Assembly: GCF_005405145.1 (NCBI RefSeq)
Contig: NZ_BJDM01000007.1
Location: 1-64,000, forward strand
Source of the DNA: Paucilactobacillus kaifaensis
GTDB taxonomy: Bacteria; Bacillota; Bacilli; Lactobacillales; Lactobacillaceae
Direction of reading: 5' to 3'
DNA: 64,000 bases
The notes beneath the pieces were generated by a model, which saw only the letters and a program-made list of their open reading frames with translations, was not told the DNA's origin and searched no databases. The translations under genes and the position numbers were made by a program. Positions 18,236 through 26,464 of this stretch are shown here, in pieces. How positions within the stretch are numbered: the stretch's first letter is position 1; the number at the start of each line of letters is the position of its first letter.

Positions 18236-18991
18236 CTATCTATAAGTACCTAAGTCAGTTAAAATTTCTTGGTAAAATTCTGTTCTAGTTTTGGAATCAC
18301 GCTTCAAGGTATTGCCGATCACTCCGTCTTTAATCATCAAAATCCGGTTACAGTAAGACGCCGAAAATGGATCGTGAGTCACTAATAGAATGGACACATT
18401 CGAAGCCTGATTAATCTCAGTTAGTAGCTCTAGTAAATCACGAGCACTATTCGAGTCTAACGCTCCAGTAGGCTCATCTGCTAATAATAATTGCGGTTCA
18501 TGAACCAAAGCACGTGCTGCAGCCACCCGTTGCTTTTGACCACCTGATAACTGAGCTGGATACTGGCTCAAAAAGTCTTCAATGGATAGTTTCTGAGCAA
18601 CTTGTAAAACAGTAGTATCAATTTGGGCTTTTTTTGTATTAGTCAATGTTAATGGCAGGGCAATATTTTCTGCTGCAGTTAAATTTTCTAATAAACTAAA
18701 GTCTTGAAAAATAAATCCCAACTCTTGCGCCCTAAAATCACTTAACTCATTTTTCTTTAAATTCAAAATATCTTGTTGATTAATTCTGATTTCTCCGCTA
18801 GTTGGTCGATCTAGTGTAGCAATCAAATTAAGTAGAGTTGTTTTCCCAGAACCGGAAGCTCCCATAATGCCAACAAATTCTCCAGACTGTACTTCCAGAT
18901 TAATTCCCTTAAGTGCCTCATACTTAGCACTATTTCTCCCACCATATGTTTTAAATAAATTGTTTACTGAAACGACCGCTTTATTATTCAT
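18236..18991 (-). CDS. ABC transporter ATP-binding protein (BceA/YtrE/LolD type)
   Basis: This ATPase has 251 residues. Walker A is GASGSGKTTLLN, the signature LSGGQKQRVAAARAL, and Walker B LLLADEPTGALD, followed by the switch histidine in LLVTHD. It belongs to the MacB/LolD/BceA group that pairs with FtsX-type permeases. The ATG at 18991 (MNNKAVVSV) is preferred because ggaggaactg precedes it; the earlier in-frame ATG lies within this ribosome site. It is the first gene of the five-gene operon. Confidence 0.9.
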   Translation of the reverse strand: MNNKAVVSVNNLFKTYGGRNSAKYEALKGINLEVQSGEFVGIMGASGSGKTTLLNLIATLDRPTSGEIRINQQDILNLKKNELSDFRAQELGFIFQDFSLLENLTAAENIALPLTLTNTKKAQIDTTVLQVAQKLSIEDFLSQYPAQLSGGQKQRVAAARALVHEPQLLLADEPTGALDSNSARDLLELLTEINQASNVSILLVTHDPFSASYCNRILMIKDGVIGNTLKRDSKTRTEFYQEILTDLGTYR

Positions 18992-19032
18992 CAGTTCCTC
19001 CATAGTTAATTGGTTAATTACTTATATAGCTA

Positions 19033-19061
19033 ACCATATAGGTGAACAATAAATTTGTCAA
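19033..19061 (-). promoter_or_regulatory. Promoter of the ABC-GntR operon
   Basis: On the minus strand TTGACA (19056-19061) is followed after 17 nt by TATGGT (19033-19038). Downstream, direct repeats (CTATATGG / CTATATAA) and two TTAATT blocks occupy the start region and could be regulator contacts, possibly for the operon's own GntR. Confidence 0.7.
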
Positions 19062-19091
19062 TGCTTTTTTATAAACCGAGAACGTGAACAC

Positions 19092-19130
19092 AAAAAAAGA
19101 ACCAAGAAAACTAACACATTTTCTCAGTCC
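19092..19130 (-). terminator. Terminator of the SPFH gene
   Basis: A 12-bp stem with some G-T pairs (19099-19110 with 19119-19130) is followed on the minus strand by seven T. It separates the SPFH gene from the downstream ABC operon. Confidence 0.75.
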
Positions 19131-19146
19131 TAAATCACCTGTTAAA

Positions 19147-20016
19147 TTACCGTTGCACGTTGTCAGTATTGATAACTGGCTGTGTTCCACGATCAGTGAT
19201 AATTGAAACTAACATATTGTTAATTAATTGTAACTTTCGCTCATCATCTAATTTAATCGTAGTATCATTTTCTAACTGATCAATTGCATCCTCAGTCATG
19301 GAAACCGCCCCTTGCACAATGATTTTTCTAGCAGATAAAATTGCACTTGCCTGTTGACGTTGTAACATTGCATTCGCAATTTCAGTTGCATAGGCTAGAT
19401 GAGTTAAGCGAGTTTCAATAATTTGGACCCCAGCTACCTGTAATCGATCTTGTAATTCCTTAGTTAAATGATTAGAAACATCATCCGGATTGCCCCGTAA
19501 TGAAAGAGCTGCATCATCTTCAAAAGTATCATACGGGTACTCAGTAGCCACATGTCGAATCGCCGATTCACTTTGAATCTCAACAAATTGCTCATACTGA
19601 TCAACATCAAACGATGCTTTGGCACTATCAACAACTTTAAACACAATTACTGCAGCAATCTCAACTGGATTTCCCTTTGAATCATTAACCTTTAAAACTT
19701 CACTATTAAAATTTCGAACTCGCAATGATAGTGTTGCCTTATTAGTTAATGGAATCGTTACATATAGTCCAGCATCTCTAATGGACCCTACATAACGACC
19801 AAAAAATGTTAGTACCTTAGCTTGATTAGGTGCCACAATTGTTAGTGAACTGAAAATAAATAATGATATTAAAAGCAATAATACTCCGATGATTACGGAG
19901 CCTACCTGATTATTATAAAATCCTGCTAATATCATCCAACCACTAACAAACAATACAGCTAGTGCAACAATGATTCCTAAATAACCATTGACGTGAAATG
20001 CTCTTTTTTCTGTCAT
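19147..20016 (-). CDS. SPFH/Band 7 domain membrane protein
   Basis: The 289-residue protein has two N-terminal hydrophobic helices (about 12-60). An SPFH domain follows (VAPNQAKVLTFFGRYVGSIRDAGLYVTIP, from about 62), then a helical tail with AMLQRQQASAILSARKIIVQGAV. Proteins of this group (slipin, HflK/C, QmcA) oligomerise at membranes and organise microdomains or regulate proteases. There is no partner NfeD gene adjacent. It appears monocistronic. The exact role is unknown. Confidence 0.9.
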   Translation of the reverse strand: MTEKRAFHVNGYLGIIVALAVLFVSGWMILAGFYNNQVGSVIIGVLLLLISLFIFSSLTIVAPNQAKVLTFFGRYVGSIRDAGLYVTIPLTNKATLSLRVRNFNSEVLKVNDSKGNPVEIAAVIVFKVVDSAKASFDVDQYEQFVEIQSESAIRHVATEYPYDTFEDDAALSLRGNPDDVSNHLTKELQDRLQVAGVQIIETRLTHLAYATEIANAMLQRQQASAILSARKIIVQGAVSMTEDAIDQLENDTTIKLDDERKLQLINNMLVSIITDRGTQPVINTDNVQR

Positions 20017-20140
20017 GAAACTTCCTCCATTTCTGTTTCAGTTTCTCTGTTTCAACTCCATTGTAACTTAGTTATACTGTGAACTTCAATTTACTGCCTG
20101 ACAAATATACTGCGTACTTTTTGCAAGCTACTCTACATTT

Positions 20141-20524
20141 TATTGCTGAAACGTGTAATTTTTCACTGCTCCCTATCGTATAACACAAAATACCCTATTA
20201 CTTTAAAAATCAAAGTAATAGGATACTCTGCATTTTTATTGCTGAAACGTGTAATTTTCCACTGCTCCCTATCGTATAACACAAAATACCCTATTACTTT
20301 AAAAATCAAAGTAATAGGATACTCTACATTTTTATTGCTGAAACGTGTAATTTTTCACTGCTCCCTATCGTATAACACAAAATACCCTATTACTTTAAAA
20401 ATCAAAGTAATAGGATACTCTGCATTTTTATTGCTGAAACGTGTAATTTCCCACTGCTCCCTATCGTATAACACAAAATACCCTATTACTTTAAAAATCA
20501 AAGTAATAGGGTATTTTGTGTTAT
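20141..20524. repeat. Four tandem copies of a 96-bp hairpin-bearing repeat
   Basis: Units begin at 20141, 20237, 20333 and 20429, exactly 96 bp apart, and differ at only a few bases. Each contains an inverted repeat around ctattacttt / aaagtaatag with a 7-nt loop. In the first three units the right arm is cut after about 11 nt and joined to actctgcattttt. The array lies between the SPFH gene and hicD. 96 is a multiple of 3, so spurious open frames run through it. Confidence 0.95.
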
Positions 20525-20554
20525 ACCACGGGAGCAAACCGTGGAAAATTACAC
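20441..20554. repeat. Long palindromic element ending the tandem array
   Basis: The last unit carries a perfect 26-bp inverted repeat (20467-20492 with 20500-20525, 7-nt loop). The arms continue imperfectly outwards: gtgtaatt at 20441 is matched by attacac ending at 20554. The right arm holds its own ccacgg/ccgtgg hairpin. It begins 7 nt after the hicD stop and could act as its terminator, or it may be a remnant of a small palindromic mobile element. Confidence 0.85.
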
Positions 20555-20560
20555 TCTGGT

Positions 20561-21475
20561 TTATAGTGTTGCAAACTTCTCCTTAATTGTATCTGCTGAG
20601 TGTTTGAACTTGGCCTCCTCATCATCTGGTAGAGGTAATTCAGTTACTGATTCAATACCATTCTTACCAACAATGGATGGTTGACCCACATATGTACCAT
20701 ATTTTTCACTATACGACGAGCAAGGACATGCCAATTTAGCATCTGACAAAACTGCTTCACTTAGTTTAACTGCACAAGTTGCAATTGCATAACTGGTATA
20801 CCCTTTCCCTGAGTGAACAGCCCAGCCACCGTGACGAGCTTTATCTTCTAGCTCGGTTAGATCTAACTCTTGATCCTGCGCTAGGTCCAAAATATCCAGC
20901 CCATTCACTTGCACCGTCGACCAGGCTGAAAATTGTGATTCACCATGCTCACCATAAACATACCCAGTCACATTTTTAGGATCGACATCAAAGACATCAG
21001 AAACGACCTTTTGCATTCTAGCAGTATCTAAGAAAGTTCCTGTTCCAAAACATTGTTGTCTTGATAAACCAGTTTCTCGTTGTAGATAATGCGTAATCGC
21101 ATCACACGGATTCATTGTATCAATTAACACCCCATCAAACCCTGATGCTTTTATCTTTGGTGCAATATCTTTTACGATTTCTCGTGTGTACTCAAATTCT
21201 GCCCAACGGTTTCCAGAAACATTATCAAGCGCATGAATATTACCAGAAGTAACAAATAAGACATCAGTATCCTCCAATTCACTGTAATCCTGAGTTTTAA
21301 TAATTGTCCGTGTATCTAAGCGTGCCTGAGCATCTTGTAAATCTAGTTGCTCGGCGGTAGCCTTGCCTTCATTTTTATCAATTAAAATTAATTCATCAGC
21401 AATCCCCTTACAGACTAACGTATATGCCACTGTTGCTCCAACATGTCCGACACCAATAATCCCAAATTTTCTCAT
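20561..21475 (-). CDS. hicD: L-2-hydroxyisocaproate-type dehydrogenase (LDH family)
   Basis: This is an NAD-dependent L-2-hydroxyacid dehydrogenase of the lactate/malate family (304 residues). FGIIGVGHVGA is the nucleotide-binding motif, GTGTFLDTARMQ supplies the catalytic Asp and Arg, and YGEHGESQFSAWSTV the catalytic His. KGYTSYAIA and the overall pattern are closer to Lactobacillus L-2-hydroxyisocaproate dehydrogenase than to classical L-LDH. It would reduce branched-chain 2-keto acids from amino acid breakdown. The start MRKFGIIG (ATG at 21475) follows gattggag by 9 nt; the upstream TTG is less likely. It has a clear promoter. Confidence 0.9.
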   Translation of the reverse strand: MRKFGIIGVGHVGATVAYTLVCKGIADELILIDKNEGKATAEQLDLQDAQARLDTRTIIKTQDYSELEDTDVLFVTSGNIHALDNVSGNRWAEFEYTREIVKDIAPKIKASGFDGVLIDTMNPCDAITHYLQRETGLSRQQCFGTGTFLDTARMQKVVSDVFDVDPKNVTGYVYGEHGESQFSAWSTVQVNGLDILDLAQDQELDLTELEDKARHGGWAVHSGKGYTSYAIATCAVKLSEAVLSDAKLACPCSSYSEKYGTYVGQPSIVGKNGIESVTELPLPDDEEAKFKHSADTIKEKFATL

Positions 21476-21537
21476 ATGTACTTTCTCCAATCTTAGAAAA
21501 CTATGTGAGTTCTAATCGTTTTCTCATAATAGTAAGT

Positions 21538-21566
21538 AAGATACACCTGAAACTTTTGATTGTCAA
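21538..21566 (-). promoter_or_regulatory. hicD promoter
   Basis: The minus-strand TTGACA (21561-21566) and TATCTT (21538-21543) are separated by 17 nt, about 60 nt upstream of the hicD start. Confidence 0.75.
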
Positions 21567-21638
21567 CTTAATCTAGTAAAAACATTAATAATATAAAGCA
21601 CTTAATCAGTTGGAACAACTGTGCTTATAAAAAATAAA

Positions 21639-21677
21639 AAAGTACAAGCCACCCAGTTCCTGGTAGTCTTGTACTTT
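21639..21677 (-). terminator. metNIQ terminator
   Basis: A 10-bp stem aaagtacaag / cttgtacttt is followed on the minus strand by a T-rich run, about 45 nt past the metQ stop. Confidence 0.88.
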
Positions 21678-21721
21678 AATTTTAGCCGACTAAATTTATC
21701 GGCTTTATTTAATAGTTATTT

Positions 21722-22549
21722 CTATTTTCCATCTGGGTAGGCTGGAATAACGGCACCCTTATATTTTGTAGAAATCCATTTTTGTGTGTCTTTTGATTGT
21801 AATGCTTTCATTAACTTCTTAATTGCAGGTTTATTTTTATCGCCCTTACGAACGGCCACAATATTCACATATGGTGATGAATTCTTTTCAAGTGCAATGG
21901 AATCTTTACGAGGATCCAAGCCCGCTTGAACCGCGTAATTGGCATTGATTACCACTGCGTCACCTTCATTTTTAGAATAAAATTGTGGCATTAGTTTAGG
22001 CTCTAAATCAGTCTTAAACTTCAAATTCTTTTTGTTGTCCTTGATATCGGAAAATGTAGCCGTTGTAACCTTAGTACCAGACTTCAAAGTAATTAACCCT
22101 GCATCCTTCAAAATTGTAAGTACCCGACCATAATCAGCAACATTGTTACTTACTAATACAGTTGCTCCATTTGGCAAGTCTGATAAGCTCTTATACTTTT
22201 TGGAATAAATTCCAATTGGTTCCAAATGGACCCTACCGGCACTAACTAAAGTGCCGTTATTTTTGTTATTCCAGTTATCTAAAAATGGAATATGTTGGAA
22301 ATAGTTTGCATCCAAATCTTTGTTAGCTAAATCCTTGTTTGGCAAAACATAATCTTGAAAAACTTTAATTTTAAGATTAATGCCTTCCTTTTTCAATTCT
22401 GGTTGCACGTGCTTAAGAATCTGGGCATGCGGAATATTTGAAGCACCGACAGTTAACGTTGTTTCCTTTGATGAAGATTTACCACAACCTACTAATAATA
22501 ATGATACTGCCACAATAGTGGTTAACCCAGCAATCCATTTTTTCTTCAT
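21722..22549 (-). CDS. metQ: Methionine ABC transporter substrate-binding lipoprotein MetQ
   Basis: This NlpA-family solute-binding protein (275 residues) has a signal peptide ending in the lipobox LLVGC, with the lipidated cysteine at about 22. The core pattern includes VGASNIPHAQILKHVQPEL, QDYVLPNKDLANKDLDANYFQH and VVINANYAVQAGLDP, typical of MetQ. The ATG at 22549 was chosen since gggggaga lies 8 nt before it and the signal peptide starts there. It is the last gene of metNIQ. The methionine T-box upstream of metN supports methionine as substrate. Confidence 0.94.
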   Translation of the reverse strand: MKKKWIAGLTTIVAVSLLLVGCGKSSSKETTLTVGASNIPHAQILKHVQPELKKEGINLKIKVFQDYVLPNKDLANKDLDANYFQHIPFLDNWNNKNNGTLVSAGRVHLEPIGIYSKKYKSLSDLPNGATVLVSNNVADYGRVLTILKDAGLITLKSGTKVTTATFSDIKDNKKNLKFKTDLEPKLMPQFYSKNEGDAVVINANYAVQAGLDPRKDSIALEKNSSPYVNIVAVRKGDKNKPAIKKLMKALQSKDTQKWISTKYKGAVIPAYPDGK

Positions 22550-22573
22550 AATAAAATTCTCCCCCAAATTGTT

Positions 22574-23260
22574 CTATCGTTTATCGATTCTTTTCACTAA
22601 AATATCGCCAATAAACTGGCAAATAAACACAATCAAAACAATAATCACGGTTGCCACTAACGTTACCGCGTTATTATTTGCTTGGAAACCGTCTAAGTAA
22701 GCTAAATTCCCTAACCCACCAGCACCAATTGCTCCGGCCATCGCAGTATACCCAATTAACGAAATTGAAGTTACCGTAATCCCAGAAACAAGTGCCGGCA
22801 TACTTTCGGGTAATAAAACTTTCCCAATTATTTGAGTTCTAGTTGCACCCATTGACTGAGCTGCTTCAATCACACCATGGTCGATTTCATGAAATGCAAT
22901 TTCTACTAACCGAGCATAGAATGGTGCTGCAGAAATGATCAATGACGGTAAGGCAGCCTTAGGACCAATAATTGTTCCCATGATTGCTTGCGTTGCCGGA
23001 AGCAATAGTACGATCAAAATTATAAAAGGAATTGAACGAAAAATATTTACAAATGCAGCTACAACCCAATTCAAGATCCGTGCGCCCCACGAAGAACTGC
23101 CATTAGTCTCAAACAATAATAAACCGAGCAAAGCACCTAAAATAGCAACCACAATAATTGAAACCAACGTCATCCACACAGTTTCCCAGGTAGCCGACCA
23201 CATATTATTCCAATCAACATTGCTAAATCGAAAATATGATGCAAATCCGTTATTATCCAC
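22574..23260 (-). CDS. metI: Methionine ABC transporter permease MetI
   Basis: This 228-residue inner-membrane permease has five hydrophobic helices and the binding-protein-dependent transport motif EAAQSMGATRTQIIGKVLLPES (about 132-152), which docks on MetN. The N-terminus overlaps the end of metN by 8 nt and metQ follows 24 nt later, so the three subunits are made together. Family length and order fit MetNIQ importers for D/L-methionine. Confidence 0.94.
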   Translation of the reverse strand: MDNNGFASYFRFSNVDWNNMWSATWETVWMTLVSIIVVAILGALLGLLLFETNGSSSWGARILNWVVAAFVNIFRSIPFIILIVLLLPATQAIMGTIIGPKAALPSLIISAAPFYARLVEIAFHEIDHGVIEAAQSMGATRTQIIGKVLLPESMPALVSGITVTSISLIGYTAMAGAIGAGGLGNLAYLDGFQANNNAVTLVATVIIVLIVFICQFIGDILVKRIDKR

Positions 23261-24293
23261 GTTTGATCACCTCCACTTCAACACGCATTGTTTTGAGATA
23301 TTCCAATGCGCCGTTAATGTTATCTTGCTGCTCTGCAATCAATTGGATATACAATGACCCTAGGGCACCCTCTTGCGTTTGATGGATACTTCCTTCGATA
23401 ATACTTAAATCAACATCTGGGAATTGACGCAACATTTCAGATACAATTGGCAACTTAGCTTGATCACCATGAAAAGTTAACTTAACAATTACACCGTTTG
23501 AATATTTGGTCAACAACTCACTAACTACCACAGTTGTATCATCCAAATTGCTACTGCCCGTTTCTTGATTAACAAATCGCTTCGTAATGGTTTGCTGAGG
23601 TCGTTTAAAGACGTCTAAGACTGGCCCTTGTTCAACGATCTTACCAGCATCAAGCACTGCAACTTGATCACAAATTTTACGAATAACATGCATTTCGTGT
23701 GTAATTACTACCACTGTTAAATTCAATTGCTTATTGATACTCAACAATAAATCCAATACTTCATCTGTTGTTTGTGGATCAAGGGCACTGGTAGCTTCAT
23801 CTGACAATAAGATCTCAGGATCATTGGCTAGCGCTCTAGCAATCCCAACTCGTTGTTTTTGACCACCTGATAATTCAGATGGATACGCATTCTCTCGTCC
23901 TGCCAATCCAACAAGTTCAGCTAAATGCTGTGCTTTTTCAACCCGTTGCTTTTTCGGTACTTTCGCAATTTCCAACGGAAACTCAATGTTCTCAATTACT
24001 GTTCGGGACCAAAGTAAATTAAAATGTTGAAAGATCATGCCAATCTTTAGTCGTTGATTGCGCAGTGCTTTACCACTTAAGCCACTAATTTCAGTTCCAT
24101 TAATCGTCACTGATCCAGTAGTGGGAAATTCCAAACCATTCAACATACGAATTAATGTGCTTTTCCCCGCACCAGAATAACCAACAATTCCATAAATTTT
24201 CCCATCCGGGATATTTAGGTTAACATCCTCAACCGCATGAACCTGGCCCTCTTTTGCATTGAATGTTTTAGAAACATCCTTAAATTCAATCAC
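23253..24293 (-). CDS. metN: Methionine ABC transporter ATP-binding protein MetN
   Basis: This ATPase carries Walker A GYSGAGKSTLIR, the signature LSGGQKQRVGIARAL, and Walker B ILLSDEATSALD. A C-terminal regulatory NIL domain (about 265-345) senses internal methionine. The frame is open to a GTG further upstream, but aaaggagg lies 9 nt before the GTG at 24293, giving M-IEFKDVSKTF, so a GTG start is preferred. An ATG near the ribosome site is out of frame. It is first in metNIQ and controlled by the upstream T-box. Confidence 0.94.
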   Translation of the reverse strand: MIEFKDVSKTFNAKEGQVHAVEDVNLNIPDGKIYGIVGYSGAGKSTLIRMLNGLEFPTTGSVTINGTEISGLSGKALRNQRLKIGMIFQHFNLLWSRTVIENIEFPLEIAKVPKKQRVEKAQHLAELVGLAGRENAYPSELSGGQKQRVGIARALANDPEILLSDEATSALDPQTTDEVLDLLLSINKQLNLTVVVITHEMHVIRKICDQVAVLDAGKIVEQGPVLDVFKRPQQTITKRFVNQETGSSNLDDTTVVVSELLTKYSNGVIVKLTFHGDQAKLPIVSEMLRQFPDVDLSIIEGSIHQTQEGALGSLYIQLIAEQQDNINGALEYLKTMRVEVEVIKRG

Positions 24294-24318
24294 CGTTTCA
24301 TTCCTCCTTTTCACCTAA

Positions 24319-24373
24319 TAAAAAAGCTTTTCATCAAAATTGAATAATAAATTCATTCAATAGGACGAAAAGC
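24319..24373 (-). terminator. T-box regulated terminator of metNIQ
   Basis: On the minus strand GCTTTTCGTC (24364-24373) pairs with GATGAAAAGC (24326-24335), followed by T. It overlaps the antiterminator region, as expected for T-box control. Confidence 0.9.
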
Positions 24374-24380
24374 AACCTTT

Positions 24381-24620
24381 GCGTGGTACCACCTAACTTT
24401 TTAGCAACCTCACGATTGCTAACTCAGCGAGTTAAAAACTCATGTGCGCTAATGGGCAACTACCATTACAAATTAGTTATTCAAAATAACTCATTTACAA
24501 TTAATTATTTCAAAGACCATCTTCAAAACTACCGCCTAACCTCTTTTCAGCAACTGAGGCTCTCTGTTTAATTGGTAGAAATCTACTCATCTTTTAAATT
24601 AAATTTTATATTCATTATTG
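24381..24620 (-). promoter_or_regulatory. Methionine-specific T-box riboswitch
   Basis: The minus-strand leader contains the T-box consensus GGTGGTACCACGC (24381-24393) that pairs with the tRNA acceptor end. Upstream lies a stem I with a GAUGAGUAGA start, an AGAGAG region, and a specifier loop where AUG (24492-24494) follows gtaa. An AUG specifier reads tRNA-Met, matching the metNIQ genes it precedes. Uncharged tRNA-Met would favour antitermination and so raise uptake. Confidence 0.92.
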
Positions 24621-24626
24621 TTCCTG

Positions 24627-24655
24627 ATTATACTGAGTCAAAATAGACGTGTCAA
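24627..24655 (-). promoter_or_regulatory. metNIQ promoter
   Basis: A full-consensus promoter on the minus strand: TTGACA (24650-24655), 17-nt spacer, TATAAT (24627-24632). Confidence 0.92.
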
Positions 24656-24670
24656 GCTTCGTTGATCTAA

Positions 24671-24970
24671 TTATTTAACATCTACAATCCAACGTTCATC
24701 AGAATTACCAGCATTTAGCGCATCTGGTCCATCACTCAACTTAGGGTTGATTTTTACAATTTCACCTTCAAGTGGGCTTGGCAAGTCAGACACAGCCTTT
24801 TCTGCCTCAACTGAAATAAATGGTCCCTGTTCTGTCAATTGTGTTTTTACAGCTGGTACATCGACAAAATTTATTTTACCCAAATCATCCACACCAACAT
24901 TATTTAAACCAACACGGGTGGTTCCATCCTCTTGTTTTTTAGTCCAAAAATAATTTGTTGCCTCACTCAT
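24671..24970 (-). CDS. gcvH: GcvH-like lipoyl-domain protein
   Basis: This is a 99-residue lipoyl-carrier domain, shorter than classical GcvH (about 125-130 residues). The lipoylation lysine is Lys58 in SVEAEKAVSDLPSPLEGEIV, flanked by the family's conserved Ser-Asp and Gly-Glu-Ile-Val. The opening YFWTKK and GLNN...LGKINFVDVP also fit. No gcvT or gcvP is present in the window. A solo GcvH may serve as the lipoyl relay to other E2 enzymes rather than in glycine cleavage. It is downstream of rodA on the same strand, with a 20-nt gap. Confidence 0.85.
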   Translation of the reverse strand: MSEATNYFWTKKQEDGTTRVGLNNVGVDDLGKINFVDVPAVKTQLTEQGPFISVEAEKAVSDLPSPLEGEIVKINPKLSDGPDALNAGNSDERWIVDVK

Positions 24971-24990
24971 TGTCGTTAACTCCTTTGATT

Positions 24991-26190
24991 TTATCTAAAT
25001 TGTTCATTATTACTAAACATATATGAATGATGATGGTATCTCATTGACATAATAATCCCAATACCAATCATATTACCTAGTAACGATGAACCACCGGCAC
25101 TAACGAATGGTAACGGAATTCCAGTCAATGGTAACAATCCAATACTCATACCAATATTTTCAAAAACATGAAATAAAATCATCATGATTACCCCGGTCGA
25201 AATATACGCATAAAATTCATTACGCGTATCAAAAGTAACCCGGATCATTTGGTAAATCAAGAGCAAATACAACAAGATCAATAATGCTGCCCCAATAAAG
25301 CCAAAGTTCTCTCCAATAACAGAAAAAATCATATCAGATTCACGAACCGGAACGTACACCTTTGAACTATTAAACCCAGTACCAAAAATTGATCCTGAAC
25401 CAACTGCTTTAATGCTTTGCCACAATTGATACCCTTGATTAGACGTATCTTGTGCAGGATGCAACCACGTATCAACTCGAGAAAATTGATATGATTGAAA
25501 CCCAACATGTTCAAGAATATTCCGTCCCCATGTGGTGGCTACTAGCGTCAACACTGTTGTCCCCAATGCCACCGCTGCAGTTACTCCAGGAACAATAATT
25601 TTCCATGTAATTCCGGAAACTAATAACATTCCACCAAAAATAGCCACAAACACTAACGTGGTACCAAAATCATTTTGAAAGTTCAATGAAATAACGATCG
25701 GTAGAATCCACAGTACCATTTTACCAATCAACAAAAAATCTGATCTAACATTATGTGTGGCATATTGGTTATTATGAACAGTAATCACACGCCCCATCAT
25801 TAAAATGTAGGCCGGCTTCATAATTTCAGATGGCTGAAACGTAAATGGTCCAATTGCAAACCAGCTTTTGGCACCCGTACTAACATAATAAGAACGGCTA
25901 TAAAAAACTAAAATCGCAAACATTAAGAAAATGCCAAGCCAATAAACAACTGGTGCAACTTTCCATAGCTGTTCTGAGTCAAATTGCATGATCACAGCAA
26001 TTGCTGCCGAACCAATTGCGTACCAAATTAACTGAGTTACAACTTGCCTAACCACACTAGTTGACTGCTTATCATGTGTTGCGGCAACATAAATGGATGC
26101 TAGTCCGATTAAACCCAGCAATAAAACACAAAAAATAATGCCATAGTCAATTCGTGAATTTTCTTCTCTAGTGGTTGTTCTTTGTTGCAT
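24991..26190 (-). CDS. rodA: Rod-shape SEDS glycosyltransferase RodA
   Basis: This is a SEDS-family peptidoglycan polymerase for side-wall growth, with 399 residues and about ten transmembrane helices. Motifs include GAKSWFAIGPFTFQPSEIMKPAYI (about 115-138) and the C-terminal LLPLTGIPLPFVSAGGSSLLGNMIGIGII. It lies in a shape/wall cluster with mreB, murA and yidD. RodA is preferred to FtsW because of this setting and the pattern, but the two are close paralogs. Confidence 0.92.
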   Translation of the reverse strand: MQQRTTTREENSRIDYGIIFCVLLLGLIGLASIYVAATHDKQSTSVVRQVVTQLIWYAIGSAAIAVIMQFDSEQLWKVAPVVYWLGIFLMFAILVFYSRSYYVSTGAKSWFAIGPFTFQPSEIMKPAYILMMGRVITVHNNQYATHNVRSDFLLIGKMVLWILPIVISLNFQNDFGTTLVFVAIFGGMLLVSGITWKIIVPGVTAAVALGTTVLTLVATTWGRNILEHVGFQSYQFSRVDTWLHPAQDTSNQGYQLWQSIKAVGSGSIFGTGFNSSKVYVPVRESDMIFSVIGENFGFIGAALLILLYLLLIYQMIRVTFDTRNEFYAYISTGVIMMILFHVFENIGMSIGLLPLTGIPLPFVSAGGSSLLGNMIGIGIIMSMRYHHHSYMFSNNEQFR

Positions 26191-26223
26191 TACAGAAACT
26201 CCTCTTTACTTACACTTACGCCA

Positions 26224-26445
26224 TTATCCCTGATGTAAATGATATTCTTGCAAGACTAATTCGAGGCCCTCTTCTTGAGAACGAGCTCTAAATTGTTCAC
26301 CATCTTGAACTCTCGCCACAAACCGATCTCCATCCGGACGAATCTCACCAATAACATTCTTGCCAATTAGAATTTCTTGAATTGGCTGTTGGTCGCGCAT
26401 TGTGTCATGCACTGTTACTTCTACTGTTTTATCTTTTTTGGTCAC
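26224..26445 (-). CDS. DUF2969 protein
   Basis: This small soluble protein of 73 residues is found in lactobacilli and relatives. It has a basic start (VTKKDKTVEV), a middle QEILIGKNVIGEIRPDGDRFVA, and a helical end. The longer reading frame overlaps yidD. The GTG at 26445 is preferred because aggtg lies 6 nt before it. Its function is unknown. It lies between yidD and rodA in the wall/shape cluster and is probably co-transcribed. Confidence 0.75.
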   Translation of the reverse strand: MTKKDKTVEVTVHDTMRDQQPIQEILIGKNVIGEIRPDGDRFVARVQDGEQFRARSQEEGLELVLQEYHLHQG

Positions 26446-26464
26446 TTTTTCACCTGATTTAATT

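Noticed and set aside
15168-19003. Classical BceRSAB detoxification module
   Set aside because: No histidine kinase or response regulator gene accompanies the transporter; a YtrA-type GntR is present instead.
20141-20524. CRISPR-like array
   Set aside because: The 96-bp units are contiguous with no unique spacers and no cas genes nearby.
20143-20586. A 147-codon open frame with a 32-residue repeat across the tandem array
   Set aside because: It starts at TTG with no ribosome site, its repeat arises only because 96 is divisible by 3, and a mirror frame exists on the other strand. It then runs into hicD antisense.
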